Origin: Pseudomonas paraglycinae
Lineage (GTDB): Bacteria > Pseudomonadota > Gammaproteobacteria > Pseudomonadales > Pseudomonadaceae
Assembly: GCF_021601625.1 (NCBI RefSeq)
Contig: NZ_BQHR01000004.1
Span: forward strand, 124,001 to 188,000
DNA length: 64,000 bases
Direction of reading: 5' to 3'
Shown here: in pieces, positions 11,255 through 19,197 of the stretch
Layout of the letters: every line of letters begins with the position of its first letter
How positions within the stretch are numbered: the stretch's first letter is position 1
Made by a program: the position numbers and the translations under genes
Notes under the pieces: model-generated
What the model was told of the DNA's origin: nothing
The model's input: only the letters and a program-made list of their open reading frames with translations
The model's database searches: none

Positions 11255-12403
11255 ATGACTTTCGATTTTGATCAGGTATTCGACCGCCACGACACCGGCA
11301 GCACCAAGTGGAGCCGCTATCCGGCCGACGTGTTGCCGATGTGGGTCGCTGACATGGATTTCGCCGCGCCGCCGGTGGTCATCGAGGCGCTGCAACAACG
11401 CCTCCTGCACCCGCTGGTCGGCTACAGCGTGGCCCAGGACAATCTGCGCGAGGCCATCGTTGCCGACCTCTGGAACAAGTTCGCCTGGCGGGTAAAACCG
11501 CAGGAGCTGATCTTCCTGCCGGGCGTGGAGTCGGGTTTCAACATGGCGCTCAAGGCGCTGGTGCAACCGCAGCAGAACGTTGTGGTGCAAACTCCGAATT
11601 ACCCGCCGCTGCGCCATGCACCTGGCCATTGGGGCCTGAACAAGGTCGAGCTGGAATTCAACGCCCAGGCCGACGGCACCTACGCCACCCCGCTGGACGC
11701 ACTGCGTGAATCCCTCAAAGGTGGCGGCGCCCTGCTGCTGAGCAACCCTCACAACCCGATCGGCAAAGTCTTCGGCCGTGAAGAACTGCAAGCGGTAGCG
11801 GACATCTGCGTGGCGCAGGACGCCTGGATCATCTCCGACGAGATCCACGCCGAGCTGTGCTACGACGGTCGCGTCCACATTCCGACCGCGTCCCTGAGCC
11901 CGGAAATCGCCCGCCGCACCATCACCCTGATGTCGGCGAGCAAGGCCTACAACATCGCCGGCCTCAAGACCTCGTTCATGATCATCCAGGACGCCGCCCT
12001 GCGCGAACGCGTCAACCACGCCCGTTGCGGCATGGTCGACAGCGTCAACCCGCTGGGCATGGAAGCCACCCGCGTGGCCTACAGCGAAGCCGGTCCGTGG
12101 CTAGAGGCGCTGAAGCAGTATCTGCAAGCCAACCGTGACTGGCTGGTGGACGCCGTGCGCAGCCGTTTGCCCGGCGTGACCATCAATGTGCCGCAAGGCA
12201 CGTATCTGGCCTGGCTCGATTGCTCGGCGCTGGATCTGGACGATCCGCAGAAGTTCTTCCTGGAACACGCCCGGGTCGGCCTCAGCCCGGGCCTGGATTT
12301 TGGCGACCACAGCCAGCAGTTCGTGCGCCTGAACTTCGGTTGCCCGCGTTCGATGCTCGAAGAAGGCATTGCGCGGATGGAGCGAGCCCTCGAGTCCCGG
12401 TAA
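11255..12403 (+). CDS. PatB/MalY-type PLP-dependent C-S lyase (aminotransferase class I/II fold)
   Basis: Probably a cystathionine beta-lyase-like enzyme acting on cysteine S-conjugates. The frame is open from 11204, but the ATG at 11255 begins MTFDFDQVFDRHDTGSTKW, the standard start of this family, and gives 382 residues. Family motifs include LPMWVADMDFAAPP, SNPHNPIGKV, ISDEIHAELCYDG and the PLP-lysine segment SASKAYNIAGLKTS. It is monocistronic and divergent from fdnG. MalY, PatB and PatC relatives differ in substrate, so the exact reaction is not assigned. Confidence 0.9.
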   Translation: MTFDFDQVFDRHDTGSTKWSRYPADVLPMWVADMDFAAPPVVIEALQQRLLHPLVGYSVAQDNLREAIVADLWNKFAWRVKPQELIFLPGVESGFNMALKALVQPQQNVVVQTPNYPPLRHAPGHWGLNKVELEFNAQADGTYATPLDALRESLKGGGALLLSNPHNPIGKVFGREELQAVADICVAQDAWIISDEIHAELCYDGRVHIPTASLSPEIARRTITLMSASKAYNIAGLKTSFMIIQDAALRERVNHARCGMVDSVNPLGMEATRVAYSEAGPWLEALKQYLQANRDWLVDAVRSRLPGVTINVPQGTYLAWLDCSALDLDDPQKFFLEHARVGLSPGLDFGDHSQQFVRLNFGCPRSMLEEGIARMERALESR

Positions 12404-12498
12404 TCAAGTCAGGGCAAACCCGAGCGTCAATCCGATCGAACTCACCGCAGACGGGCCGGGTCAACCGGCCTACCTGTCCTGAGACCCGGAGATTGACG

Positions 12499-13356
12499 AT
12501 GACCGACTATCCAAAACCCCCGTTCCCGAAACAGGCGCAGCCGGTTCCCGGCTCCCAGCGCAAGATGGAGCCCTACCCCGATTGCGGCGAGCAAAGCTAC
12601 ACCGGCTCCGGCCGGTTGGCCGGCAAGATCGCCCTGATCACCGGTGCCGACAGTGGCATCGGCCGTGCGGTGGCCATTGCCTTCGCCCGCGAAGGTGCCG
12701 ATGTGGCGGTCGCCTATTTGAATGAACATGAAGATGCCAAGGAAACCGCGCGCTGGGTCGAACAGGCCGGTCGCCAGTGCCTGTTGCTGCCCGGTGACAT
12801 TGCGCAGAAAGCCCAGTGCCAGGCGTTGGTGGATCAAACCGTCGAGCGCTTCGGCCGCATCGACGTGCTGGTCAACAACGCGGCTTTCCAGATGACCCAC
12901 GAAACCTTCGAGGAGATTCCCGACGACGAATGGGTGATGACCTTCGACGTCAACATCACCGCGATCTTCCGTCTGTGCCAGGCTGCCATCAAACACATGG
13001 GACCTGGCTCCTCCATCATCAACACCAGTTCGATCAACTCGGACATGCCCAAGCCCACCCTGCTCGCCTACGCCACCACCAAAGGCGCCATCGCCAATTT
13101 CACCGGTGGTCTGGCGCAAATGCTCGGCCCGAGGGAAATCCGCGTGAATTGCGTGGCACCGGGGCCGATCTGGACGCCGCTGATCGTCTCGACCATGCCG
13201 GATGAGGAAGTGCAGAACTTTGGCGGGCAAACGCCACTCGGCCGCCCCGGCCAGCCGGTGGAGGTCGCGCCGATCTATGTGCTGCTGGCGTCTGATGAAG
13301 CCAGCTACATCACGGGCCAGCGCTATGGCGTGACCGGCGGCAAACCGATGCTCTGA
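12499..13356 (+). CDS. SDR-family oxidoreductase (YghA/general-stress type)
   Basis: NAD(P)-dependent short-chain dehydrogenase of 285 residues. About 45 N-terminal residues rich in Pro and Gln (KPPFPKQAQPVPGSQRKMEP) precede the Rossmann fold, as in the YghA/GsiB-linked stress dehydrogenases. Motifs are TGADSGIG (cofactor), VNNAAF, a catalytic Ser in NTSSINS, YATTK and PGPIWTPL. The ATG at 12499 follows a CGGAG site; the longer open frame runs through the upstream aminotransferase gene and is not used. The substrate is unknown. Confidence 0.9.
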   Translation: MTDYPKPPFPKQAQPVPGSQRKMEPYPDCGEQSYTGSGRLAGKIALITGADSGIGRAVAIAFAREGADVAVAYLNEHEDAKETARWVEQAGRQCLLLPGDIAQKAQCQALVDQTVERFGRIDVLVNNAAFQMTHETFEEIPDDEWVMTFDVNITAIFRLCQAAIKHMGPGSSIINTSSINSDMPKPTLLAYATTKGAIANFTGGLAQMLGPREIRVNCVAPGPIWTPLIVSTMPDEEVQNFGGQTPLGRPGQPVEVAPIYVLLASDEASYITGQRYGVTGGKPML

Positions 13357-13446
13357 ACCACTTGCCAGAAAAAGTGAACCGCTGGACAAGGCGACCTCTC
13401 CATACCTTCATGGCCCGTTCGGGTTGCAAGAGATCAGGAGGTCGTC

Positions 13447-14058
13447 ATGTCTGCGCCTATTATCAAACTCTTCACCCAGCCGAACTTTGCCTGGACTGAC
13501 ATCCGCCGCGAAGAAGAGGCCCACCCGCGTCATTACCTTGCTCACCTGCTGTTGCTCGCCCTCGTCCCGGCGGTGTGTCTGTTCATCGGCACCACCTATG
13601 TCGGCTGGAGCCTGGCGGTGGGTGAAACCGTCAGGCTCAGCAGTGCCAGCGCGTTGCAGCTGAGTGTCCTGCTCTATATCACCATCGTGGTCGGCGTGGC
13701 GATCATTGGCGGATTCATTCGCTGGATGTCGCGCACCTTCGATGCGCGGCCGACGCTCAACCAGTGCATCGGTTTCGCGGCATACACCGTCACCCCGTTT
13801 TTCATCGCCGGGCTCGCCGGCCTGTATCCCAGCCGCTGGCTGGCGGTGCTGGTACTTGGCGCGGCGTCGATCTATTCGACGTTTCTGCTGTTCGTTGGCC
13901 TGCCGACTTTCATGCACGAGCGCAAGGAACAGGGTTTGCTGTATTCGGCCAGCGTCTGGGGTGTCGCGCTGCTGGTGCTGGTGACGTTGTTGGTGTCGAT
14001 GATTCTGCTCTGGTTTAACGTGCTGACGCCGGAATACCTGCGCACGACTGCGGGTTAG
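13447..14058 (+). CDS. Yip1-family inner-membrane protein
   Basis: Membrane protein of 203 residues with five predicted helices (about 29-50, 70-90, 111-130, 133-153, 172-192) and a hydrophilic N-terminus (WTDIRREEEAHPRHYL). The layout and motifs (VGWSLAVGE, GGFIRWMS, YTVTPFFIAGL) fit bacterial Yip1-domain proteins, whose role is unknown. An almost perfect AGGAGGT ribosome-binding site sits just before the ATG at 13447, so strong translation is expected. Confidence 0.85.
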   Translation: MSAPIIKLFTQPNFAWTDIRREEEAHPRHYLAHLLLLALVPAVCLFIGTTYVGWSLAVGETVRLSSASALQLSVLLYITIVVGVAIIGGFIRWMSRTFDARPTLNQCIGFAAYTVTPFFIAGLAGLYPSRWLAVLVLGAASIYSTFLLFVGLPTFMHERKEQGLLYSASVWGVALLVLVTLLVSMILLWFNVLTPEYLRTTAG

Positions 14059-14103
14059 GCCGGTTATGGGGCGGCATCGAACTGACCTTACGGGCCGCGC
14101 GTC

Positions 14104-15465
14104 ATGAGCTTCATCATCTGGGTGGCGGTGCTCGGTGCCGTGCTGCTGACCCTGGCGCTGACATCGTCGTACCTGCGCTGGATGCCGGTAACGACCTCGG
14201 CTGTTTGCCTGCTGCTGGGTGTGGGCATCGGGCCGGCAGGGCTCGATCTGCTGAAACTGCCGCTGGACGAAGCCTCTTTGTGGATGGAGCACCTGACTGA
14301 AGTCGCGGTGCTGTTTTCCCTGTTCGTCTGCGGTTTGAAGTTGCGTTTGCCATTGCGCGACAGACGTTGGCGGATTGCATTCGGTCTGGCGGGTCCGGTG
14401 ATGGTGCTGACGATCATCGGCGTCTGTCTGTTGCTGCATTTTGGCCTGGATCTGAATTGGGGCCCTTCGCTGTTGATCGGCGCGATTCTGGCTCCGACCG
14501 ACCCGGTGCTCGCAGCGCTGGTACAGGTCAACGATGCGCGGGACGTCGACAGCGTGCGCTTCGGCCTGTCCGGCGAGGCCGGGCTCAACGACGGCGTTGC
14601 ATTCCCCTTCGTGATCCTCGGGCTGTTGCTGCTGAACGGTGAAGGGTTTGCCGCCGAGTGGCCCGACTGGGTACTGCGCAGCCTTGTGTGGGCGGTTCCG
14701 GCCGGGTTGCTTTGTGGCTACTGGATGGGCCGTGGCATCGGTCGTCTGACCCTCTCGCTGCGCATCCGCAACGATGACAGCACTCTGAGCCCGAATGACT
14801 ATCTGGCCCTGGCGTTGATTGCGCTGGCCTACGTGGTGGCTGAATCCATCGGTGGCTACGGTTTTCTGTCGGTATTCGCCGCCGGCCTCGGCTTGCGACA
14901 GGAGGAAGTCAAATCCACCGGCGCCCATCAACCACCCGCCGAACACATGGTGCAACCGGTTGTCGGTCATCAGAATGTCGAGCCGCAGCAGGCGGTGCAC
15001 GGCGATACCGAGCGGCTGGAAGACAGCCAGGTGGCCGCCGGCATCATGATGGGCGACATGCTCGCCTTCGGCGGTCTGGTCGAGCGGGCGATGGAAGTGT
15101 TTCTGGTTACCCTGCTGGGCGTGGTGCTGGTCAGTCACTGGGACTGGCGGGCGCTGCTGGTCGGCGGCGTGCTGTTCTGTTTCATTCGCCCTGCCTGCGT
15201 GGCTTTGATGCCGTGGGGATCGTTATTGGCTGGGCGCCAACGGTTATTGATCGGCTGGTTCGGCATTCGTGGCATCGGCAGTCTGTTCTACCTCTTCTAT
15301 GCGCTGAACCATGGGCTGGGCGACAGCGTGGGCACGCTGTGTACCGACCTGACCCTGTCGGTGGTGGCGCTGAGCATTCTGCTGCACGGCATCAGCACCC
15401 AGCCGATTCTTGCCCGCTACGAGCGGCGTAAAAAACCGGTCAATCCTAAACGAGATGGCCGTTGA
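14104..15465 (+). CDS. CPA1-type cation:proton antiporter
   Basis: Sodium or potassium/proton antiporter-like membrane protein of 453 residues with about 11-12 hydrophobic segments. The ion-site region is recognisable: LAPTDPVLAALV (conserved TDP) and SGEAGLNDGVAFPF (conserved ND). A late GIRGIGSLFYLFYAL matches the CPA1 GIRG motif. A hydrophilic loop of about 60 residues (around 275-335, rich in His, Gln and Glu) interrupts the membrane part and could be regulatory. It lies 45 bases after the Yip1-like gene and may be co-transcribed. Ion preference cannot be inferred. Confidence 0.88.
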   Translation: MSFIIWVAVLGAVLLTLALTSSYLRWMPVTTSAVCLLLGVGIGPAGLDLLKLPLDEASLWMEHLTEVAVLFSLFVCGLKLRLPLRDRRWRIAFGLAGPVMVLTIIGVCLLLHFGLDLNWGPSLLIGAILAPTDPVLAALVQVNDARDVDSVRFGLSGEAGLNDGVAFPFVILGLLLLNGEGFAAEWPDWVLRSLVWAVPAGLLCGYWMGRGIGRLTLSLRIRNDDSTLSPNDYLALALIALAYVVAESIGGYGFLSVFAAGLGLRQEEVKSTGAHQPPAEHMVQPVVGHQNVEPQQAVHGDTERLEDSQVAAGIMMGDMLAFGGLVERAMEVFLVTLLGVVLVSHWDWRALLVGGVLFCFIRPACVALMPWGSLLAGRQRLLIGWFGIRGIGSLFYLFYALNHGLGDSVGTLCTDLTLSVVALSILLHGISTQPILARYERRKKPVNPKRDGR

Positions 15466-15478
15466 ACGCGGTGGTGTT

Positions 15479-16015
15479 TCAGCCTCCCGGGTTGGTCACC
15501 TGAATGTAGAAGGCATAAGTGCCGAGCAACATCCAGAATGTTGCAAAGATCCACGGCGTACGAATGGAAAACAGCAGTGACTTGCGATACCCCTTGTGGC
15601 TCGACTCCATTTCGCTGAACAGCGGCGATTCGTCATAAGCCAGACCCATCAGGGGTTCGCTGCGCAGCAATTCACTCTGCTTGAAATGCCAATGATCGAT
15701 GATGTCGTAGGCGGCACGAATCCCCGGCCAGGCATTGAGCGAACTGAGCAGGCCGAGCAAGGCCAGGAACGGTGGCACCACCAGGGTGAACAACTTGCCC
15801 CACTCGGGGTTGAGGTTGGCCATGCAGGACGCGAAGGCAATCACCAGAAACGATTGCGCGGCCAGGTACGCATCGGTGCGGTTGGCCAGGATGCTGGTTT
15901 CGTACTGGATTTCCCGCCGGTAGAAATCCAGCCGTTCCTTGGGTGAACCGAACATTTTGGCGTTATGTTCGTTGAGGGTCTCTTCGGCGGTCGGTTGGGT
16001 CAATATGCGTGGCAC
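15479..16015 (-). CDS. Membrane protein of unknown function (178 aa)
   Basis: Not recognised as a named family. Three hydrophobic segments are visible (about 51-68, 73-95, 150-172), with a charged N-terminus (KERLDFYRREIQYETSIL) and a central cytoplasmic-looking stretch (YDIIDHWHFKQSELLRSEP). It converges with the antiporter gene, 13 bases between stops, and is the only gene in its transcription unit. ATG start at 16015. Confidence 0.75.
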   Translation of the reverse strand: MPRILTQPTAEETLNEHNAKMFGSPKERLDFYRREIQYETSILANRTDAYLAAQSFLVIAFASCMANLNPEWGKLFTLVVPPFLALLGLLSSLNAWPGIRAAYDIIDHWHFKQSELLRSEPLMGLAYDESPLFSEMESSHKGYRKSLLFSIRTPWIFATFWMLLGTYAFYIQVTNPGG

Positions 16016-16088
16016 GATGGAACGCTCCGAAACAAAGCGTTTTGAGGCGCCACGTCTCGGACAAGTTCAGCCCGATTGTGCCTCCGGT

Positions 16089-18008
16089 TCACTTTATCGA
16101 CTGGGCAATGATCTCCACCAGATTCAGTTGATTGAACGGTTTCGACAGCCGCGGCAGCCCTGCTGCAAAACCTTCGAGGCGCTCGGCATAACCGGTCGCG
16201 AGGATGATCGGCAGATCCGGCTTGAGCAGGCGCACGGCGTGAGCCAGTTGCGCGCCGCTCATCTGCGGCATGGCCATGTCGGTGATCATCAGGTCGATGA
16301 CCTCGCCCTGATCGAACAGCTCCAGCGCCTGTGCACCGGAGGCGGCGCTGACCACCCGGTGGCCGAGGTCTTCCAGCAGCAGGACCGTGCTGGTGCGCAC
16401 CAGACTGTCGTCGTCCACCACCAGCACGCTGAGGCGCGGCACCGTATCGGTGGACACCATCGGACCAAGCGGTTTGGCGACAACACCGTCGACGGCCACC
16501 GGCAACCACAGTTCAGCGGTGGTGCCCTGCCCCTTTGTACTTTTCAGAATGAAGCGGCCACCCAGTTGTTCGATGAAACCCTGGACCATCGACAATCCCA
16601 GACCGGTGCCCTTGCCCAAGCCCTTGGTGGTGAAAAACGGATCGCTCGCCGACGCCAGGGTGGCGGCGTCCATGCCTTCACCGGTATCGGTGACCCTCAG
16701 GCACACGTAGCGCCCAGCTGCCAGGCTTGTGTCGTTCTGTTCGAGCACCACTTCGGGCTCGGCACTGATCGTGACGTTGCCTCCTTCGGGCATGGCATCA
16801 CGGGCATTGGTCGCCAGATTGAGCACCGCCAGTTCGAGTTGGTTGCTGTCGGCCAGCACCGCTTGCAGGTCTTCGGGAAACTGCGTTTCGATGCGGATCC
16901 CCGGCCCCAGTGAACTGCGCAACAGCCCGGTGATGCCCTGCACCAGTTTCGGGATTTCGATCGGTTCGGTCTTGAGCTCCTGACGCCGGGCAAAAGCCAG
17001 CATGCGCTGGGTCAGCGACACGCCGCGCAAGGCGCCCTGGGTGGCGTTCTCCAGCAGACGGCTGACTTTCGGGTCATCGCCCAGGCGTTTGCGCACGATT
17101 TCCAGGTTGCCGAGGATCACCGTCAGCAGATTGTTGAAGTCGTGGGCGATACCGCCGCTGAGTTGGCCGATAGCCTGCACTTTCTGCGCCTGGAACAGCG
17201 CTTCACGGTTTTTTTCCAGGGCCTGTTGCGCCTGGGTAGCCTCGGTGACGTCGCGGGTAATCTTGGCAAAACCGAGCAAAGTGCCGGTGTCGCCGCGAAT
17301 CGCATCGACCACCACATGGGCCAGAAACCGCGTGCCGTCCTTGCGCAGGCGCCAGCTCTTGTTCTCGAAACGGCCCTCGCGCACCGCAGTTTCCAGGGCG
17401 CGCTGGGGTTCACCGGCGTCACGGTCTTCCGGGGTGTAGAACATCGAGAAATGCTTGCCGATGACCTCATCCGGCTTGTAACCCTTGATCCGCTGCGCGC
17501 CGGGATTCCAGTTGGTCACCCGGCCTTCGGGGCTGAGCATGTAGATCGCATAGTCGGTGACGCCCTGCACCAGCAGGCGAAACTGCTGTTCGCTCTGCTT
17601 GAGGGTTTCTTCGGCCATTTTGCGGTCGGTCAGGTCGCGGGTGATCTTGGCAAACCCGAGCAGTTGCCCGCCCGGGCTGAAAATCGGATCGATCACCACG
17701 TGGCACCAGAAATGCGTGCCGTCCTTGCGTACCCGCCAGCCTTCACCCTCGAACCGGCCTTCGCGGATCGCCGTGTCGAGTGCCCGCTGCGGCAAACCGT
17801 TGGCACGGTCTTCATCGGTGTAGAACCGGGAAAAGTGTTCGCCGAGGATCTCCGCCTCTTCATATCCCTTGAAGCGCTTGGCGCCGGAGTTCCAGCTGGT
17901 AATGATCCCCTCGGGGTCGATCATGTAGATCGCATAATCGACGACCGCATCGATCAGCAAACGAAAGCGCATGTCTTCGATTGCAGCGGACTTCTTGTTC
18001 TCGCTCAT
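16089..18008 (-). CDS. PAS-PAS hybrid sensor histidine kinase with receiver domain
   Basis: Soluble hybrid kinase of 639 residues; no membrane segment or signal peptide. Two tandem, clearly duplicated PAS/PAC units (about 20-135 and 140-260) share wording such as DYAIYM-x-PEG, NpGA-R-KGY and EGRFE. A HisKA domain follows (IAHDFNNLLTVILGNLE), then an ATPase domain (NLATNARDAMPEGG, GKGTGLGLSMV) and a C-terminal receiver with phospho-acceptor Asp in LMITDMAMPQMSG. A TTG 27 bases upstream also keeps frame, but the ATG at 18008 (MSENKK) is more likely. The signal and partner regulator are not evident. Confidence 0.9.
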   Translation of the reverse strand: MSENKKSAAIEDMRFRLLIDAVVDYAIYMIDPEGIITSWNSGAKRFKGYEEAEILGEHFSRFYTDEDRANGLPQRALDTAIREGRFEGEGWRVRKDGTHFWCHVVIDPIFSPGGQLLGFAKITRDLTDRKMAEETLKQSEQQFRLLVQGVTDYAIYMLSPEGRVTNWNPGAQRIKGYKPDEVIGKHFSMFYTPEDRDAGEPQRALETAVREGRFENKSWRLRKDGTRFLAHVVVDAIRGDTGTLLGFAKITRDVTEATQAQQALEKNREALFQAQKVQAIGQLSGGIAHDFNNLLTVILGNLEIVRKRLGDDPKVSRLLENATQGALRGVSLTQRMLAFARRQELKTEPIEIPKLVQGITGLLRSSLGPGIRIETQFPEDLQAVLADSNQLELAVLNLATNARDAMPEGGNVTISAEPEVVLEQNDTSLAAGRYVCLRVTDTGEGMDAATLASASDPFFTTKGLGKGTGLGLSMVQGFIEQLGGRFILKSTKGQGTTAELWLPVAVDGVVAKPLGPMVSTDTVPRLSVLVVDDDSLVRTSTVLLLEDLGHRVVSAASGAQALELFDQGEVIDLMITDMAMPQMSGAQLAHAVRLLKPDLPIILATGYAERLEGFAAGLPRLSKPFNQLNLVEIIAQSIK

Positions 18009-18108
18009 CAGGCTTGGCTCAAAGCAGGTTTTCAATGACTGGAGTATGCGTCAAACCGGCGGTTTGGAAAGCCGCAAAAGCATACCGGGCCAGGCAAGGG
18101 GCAGCAGC

Positions 18109-19021
18109 TCATCGCTGGACATATCTGATGATCCTTGCGTAAAGCGCATTGAAGAGGAAATCCGGTACCTGCGTCGCGTATTGCGTTGCCTTGGACAAGG
18201 CCAGGTGGCACTCCCTGACCATTTCATTACGCTCGTTTTCGCCATTGACCGATTTGCTGAAAATGCGCTCATAGGCCTCGTAACTGTAAGGCGTGGATGT
18301 CGAGGTAATGGAAAGCTTGTGCTGGGTGTCCAGGGTGTATGTGCTGTGCGCGCGCAGGATCCGATCCTGCAAGGCACCCAGCCCGCGCTCGTACAGGAAA
18401 ATCTGCGAGCCGCTGATTTTTCTGGCCGCCGCCTCCAGTGTGTACAGCACCGCAAGCATTACCCAGGCTGGATTTCAGCGCCGACGGTTTGACGAAACGC
18501 TCAAGCTCGCCCTTTTCGAGGCTTTTGAAAACACGTTGGACACCGGAAATAAAGGCAAAGGGATAGTTGCAGGCGACCACGTGCACCTCCAGCTGATAGC
18601 CGGCGCTGGCGGCGTATTCAGGCAAGGCGGCAAATTCGATGGTGTCGAATGCGCACTCCAGAATGATGTTGAGTTTTTCCCTGAAGGCTCTTGCGAAAAT
18701 CTTCTGGCACAGATCGCGGACGAAAGTCTCTGTGTGTTCGTAGGCATGCAATACGCCGATTTTGATCATTTCCTCATATTGCGGATGCCTCTCCCGATAC
18801 TGGGGAAGGTAGAGGCGAACATGGTTTTGATAGCGACCGGAAGGCAGCAGGCTTTTTTCCAGCAGGTAGGTTTTGCCCGAACTTTGCACGCCGGCAGTGA
18901 CCAGCATCCGGGGTGTGGTCTCGGCCGTTACTGCGGAAAACAGCGTTGGGCTGAGGGTGTCGAAAGCGGCAGTGACCTGCTCTGGCGTGTAGGTGTAGTG
19001 GTAGGCAGCGGCGACAGACAT
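18109..19021 (-). pseudogene. Zeta-toxin-like P-loop kinase, frameshifted near 18463
   Basis: The first 185 or so codons from the ATG at 19021 encode a P-loop protein with Walker A GVQSSGKT (residues 44-51), a segment around IILECAFDT, and the layout of zeta-toxin/UDP-GlcNAc-kinase-like proteins. The frame degenerates after ALKSSLGNA. The downstream frame (MLAVLYTLEAAARKISGSQIFLY...) picks up from 18459 and ends at 18109. Removing one base from the GGG run at 18462-18464 would join them smoothly as SSLVMLAVLYTL. No epsilon-like antitoxin gene is visible. It may be a true lesion, a sequencing error or a phase-variable run. Confidence 0.75.
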
Positions 19022-19197
19022 GCAGTGATTTCCTTATCTCGTCTTGAGGGATACCGGTGGCCGGTCCTTTGACTAAAGACCGGTTTTCGGACTTCATCAA
19101 AGACAAGATATTTACAACGTATGTCACTGTTTTGTATGGGAATTAATCCTACAGTTAACGATGGAAATCACCCTGTTCAAATTCCCCGAAACGTACG

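Noticed and set aside
9120-11258. 712-codon plus-strand open frame opposite fdnG
   Set aside because: It is an antisense shadow of a GC-rich gene; the product has no recognisable domain, and the opposite strand encodes a complete known enzyme.
12454-12470. GGCCGG-N5-CCGGCC hairpin between the C-S lyase and SDR genes as a terminator
   Set aside because: No T tract and only a 6-bp stem; not enough to call a terminator.
13408-15138. 576-codon minus-strand open frame opposite the Yip1-like and antiporter genes
   Set aside because: Gln/His/Arg-rich low-complexity shadow of two membrane-protein genes with good starts.
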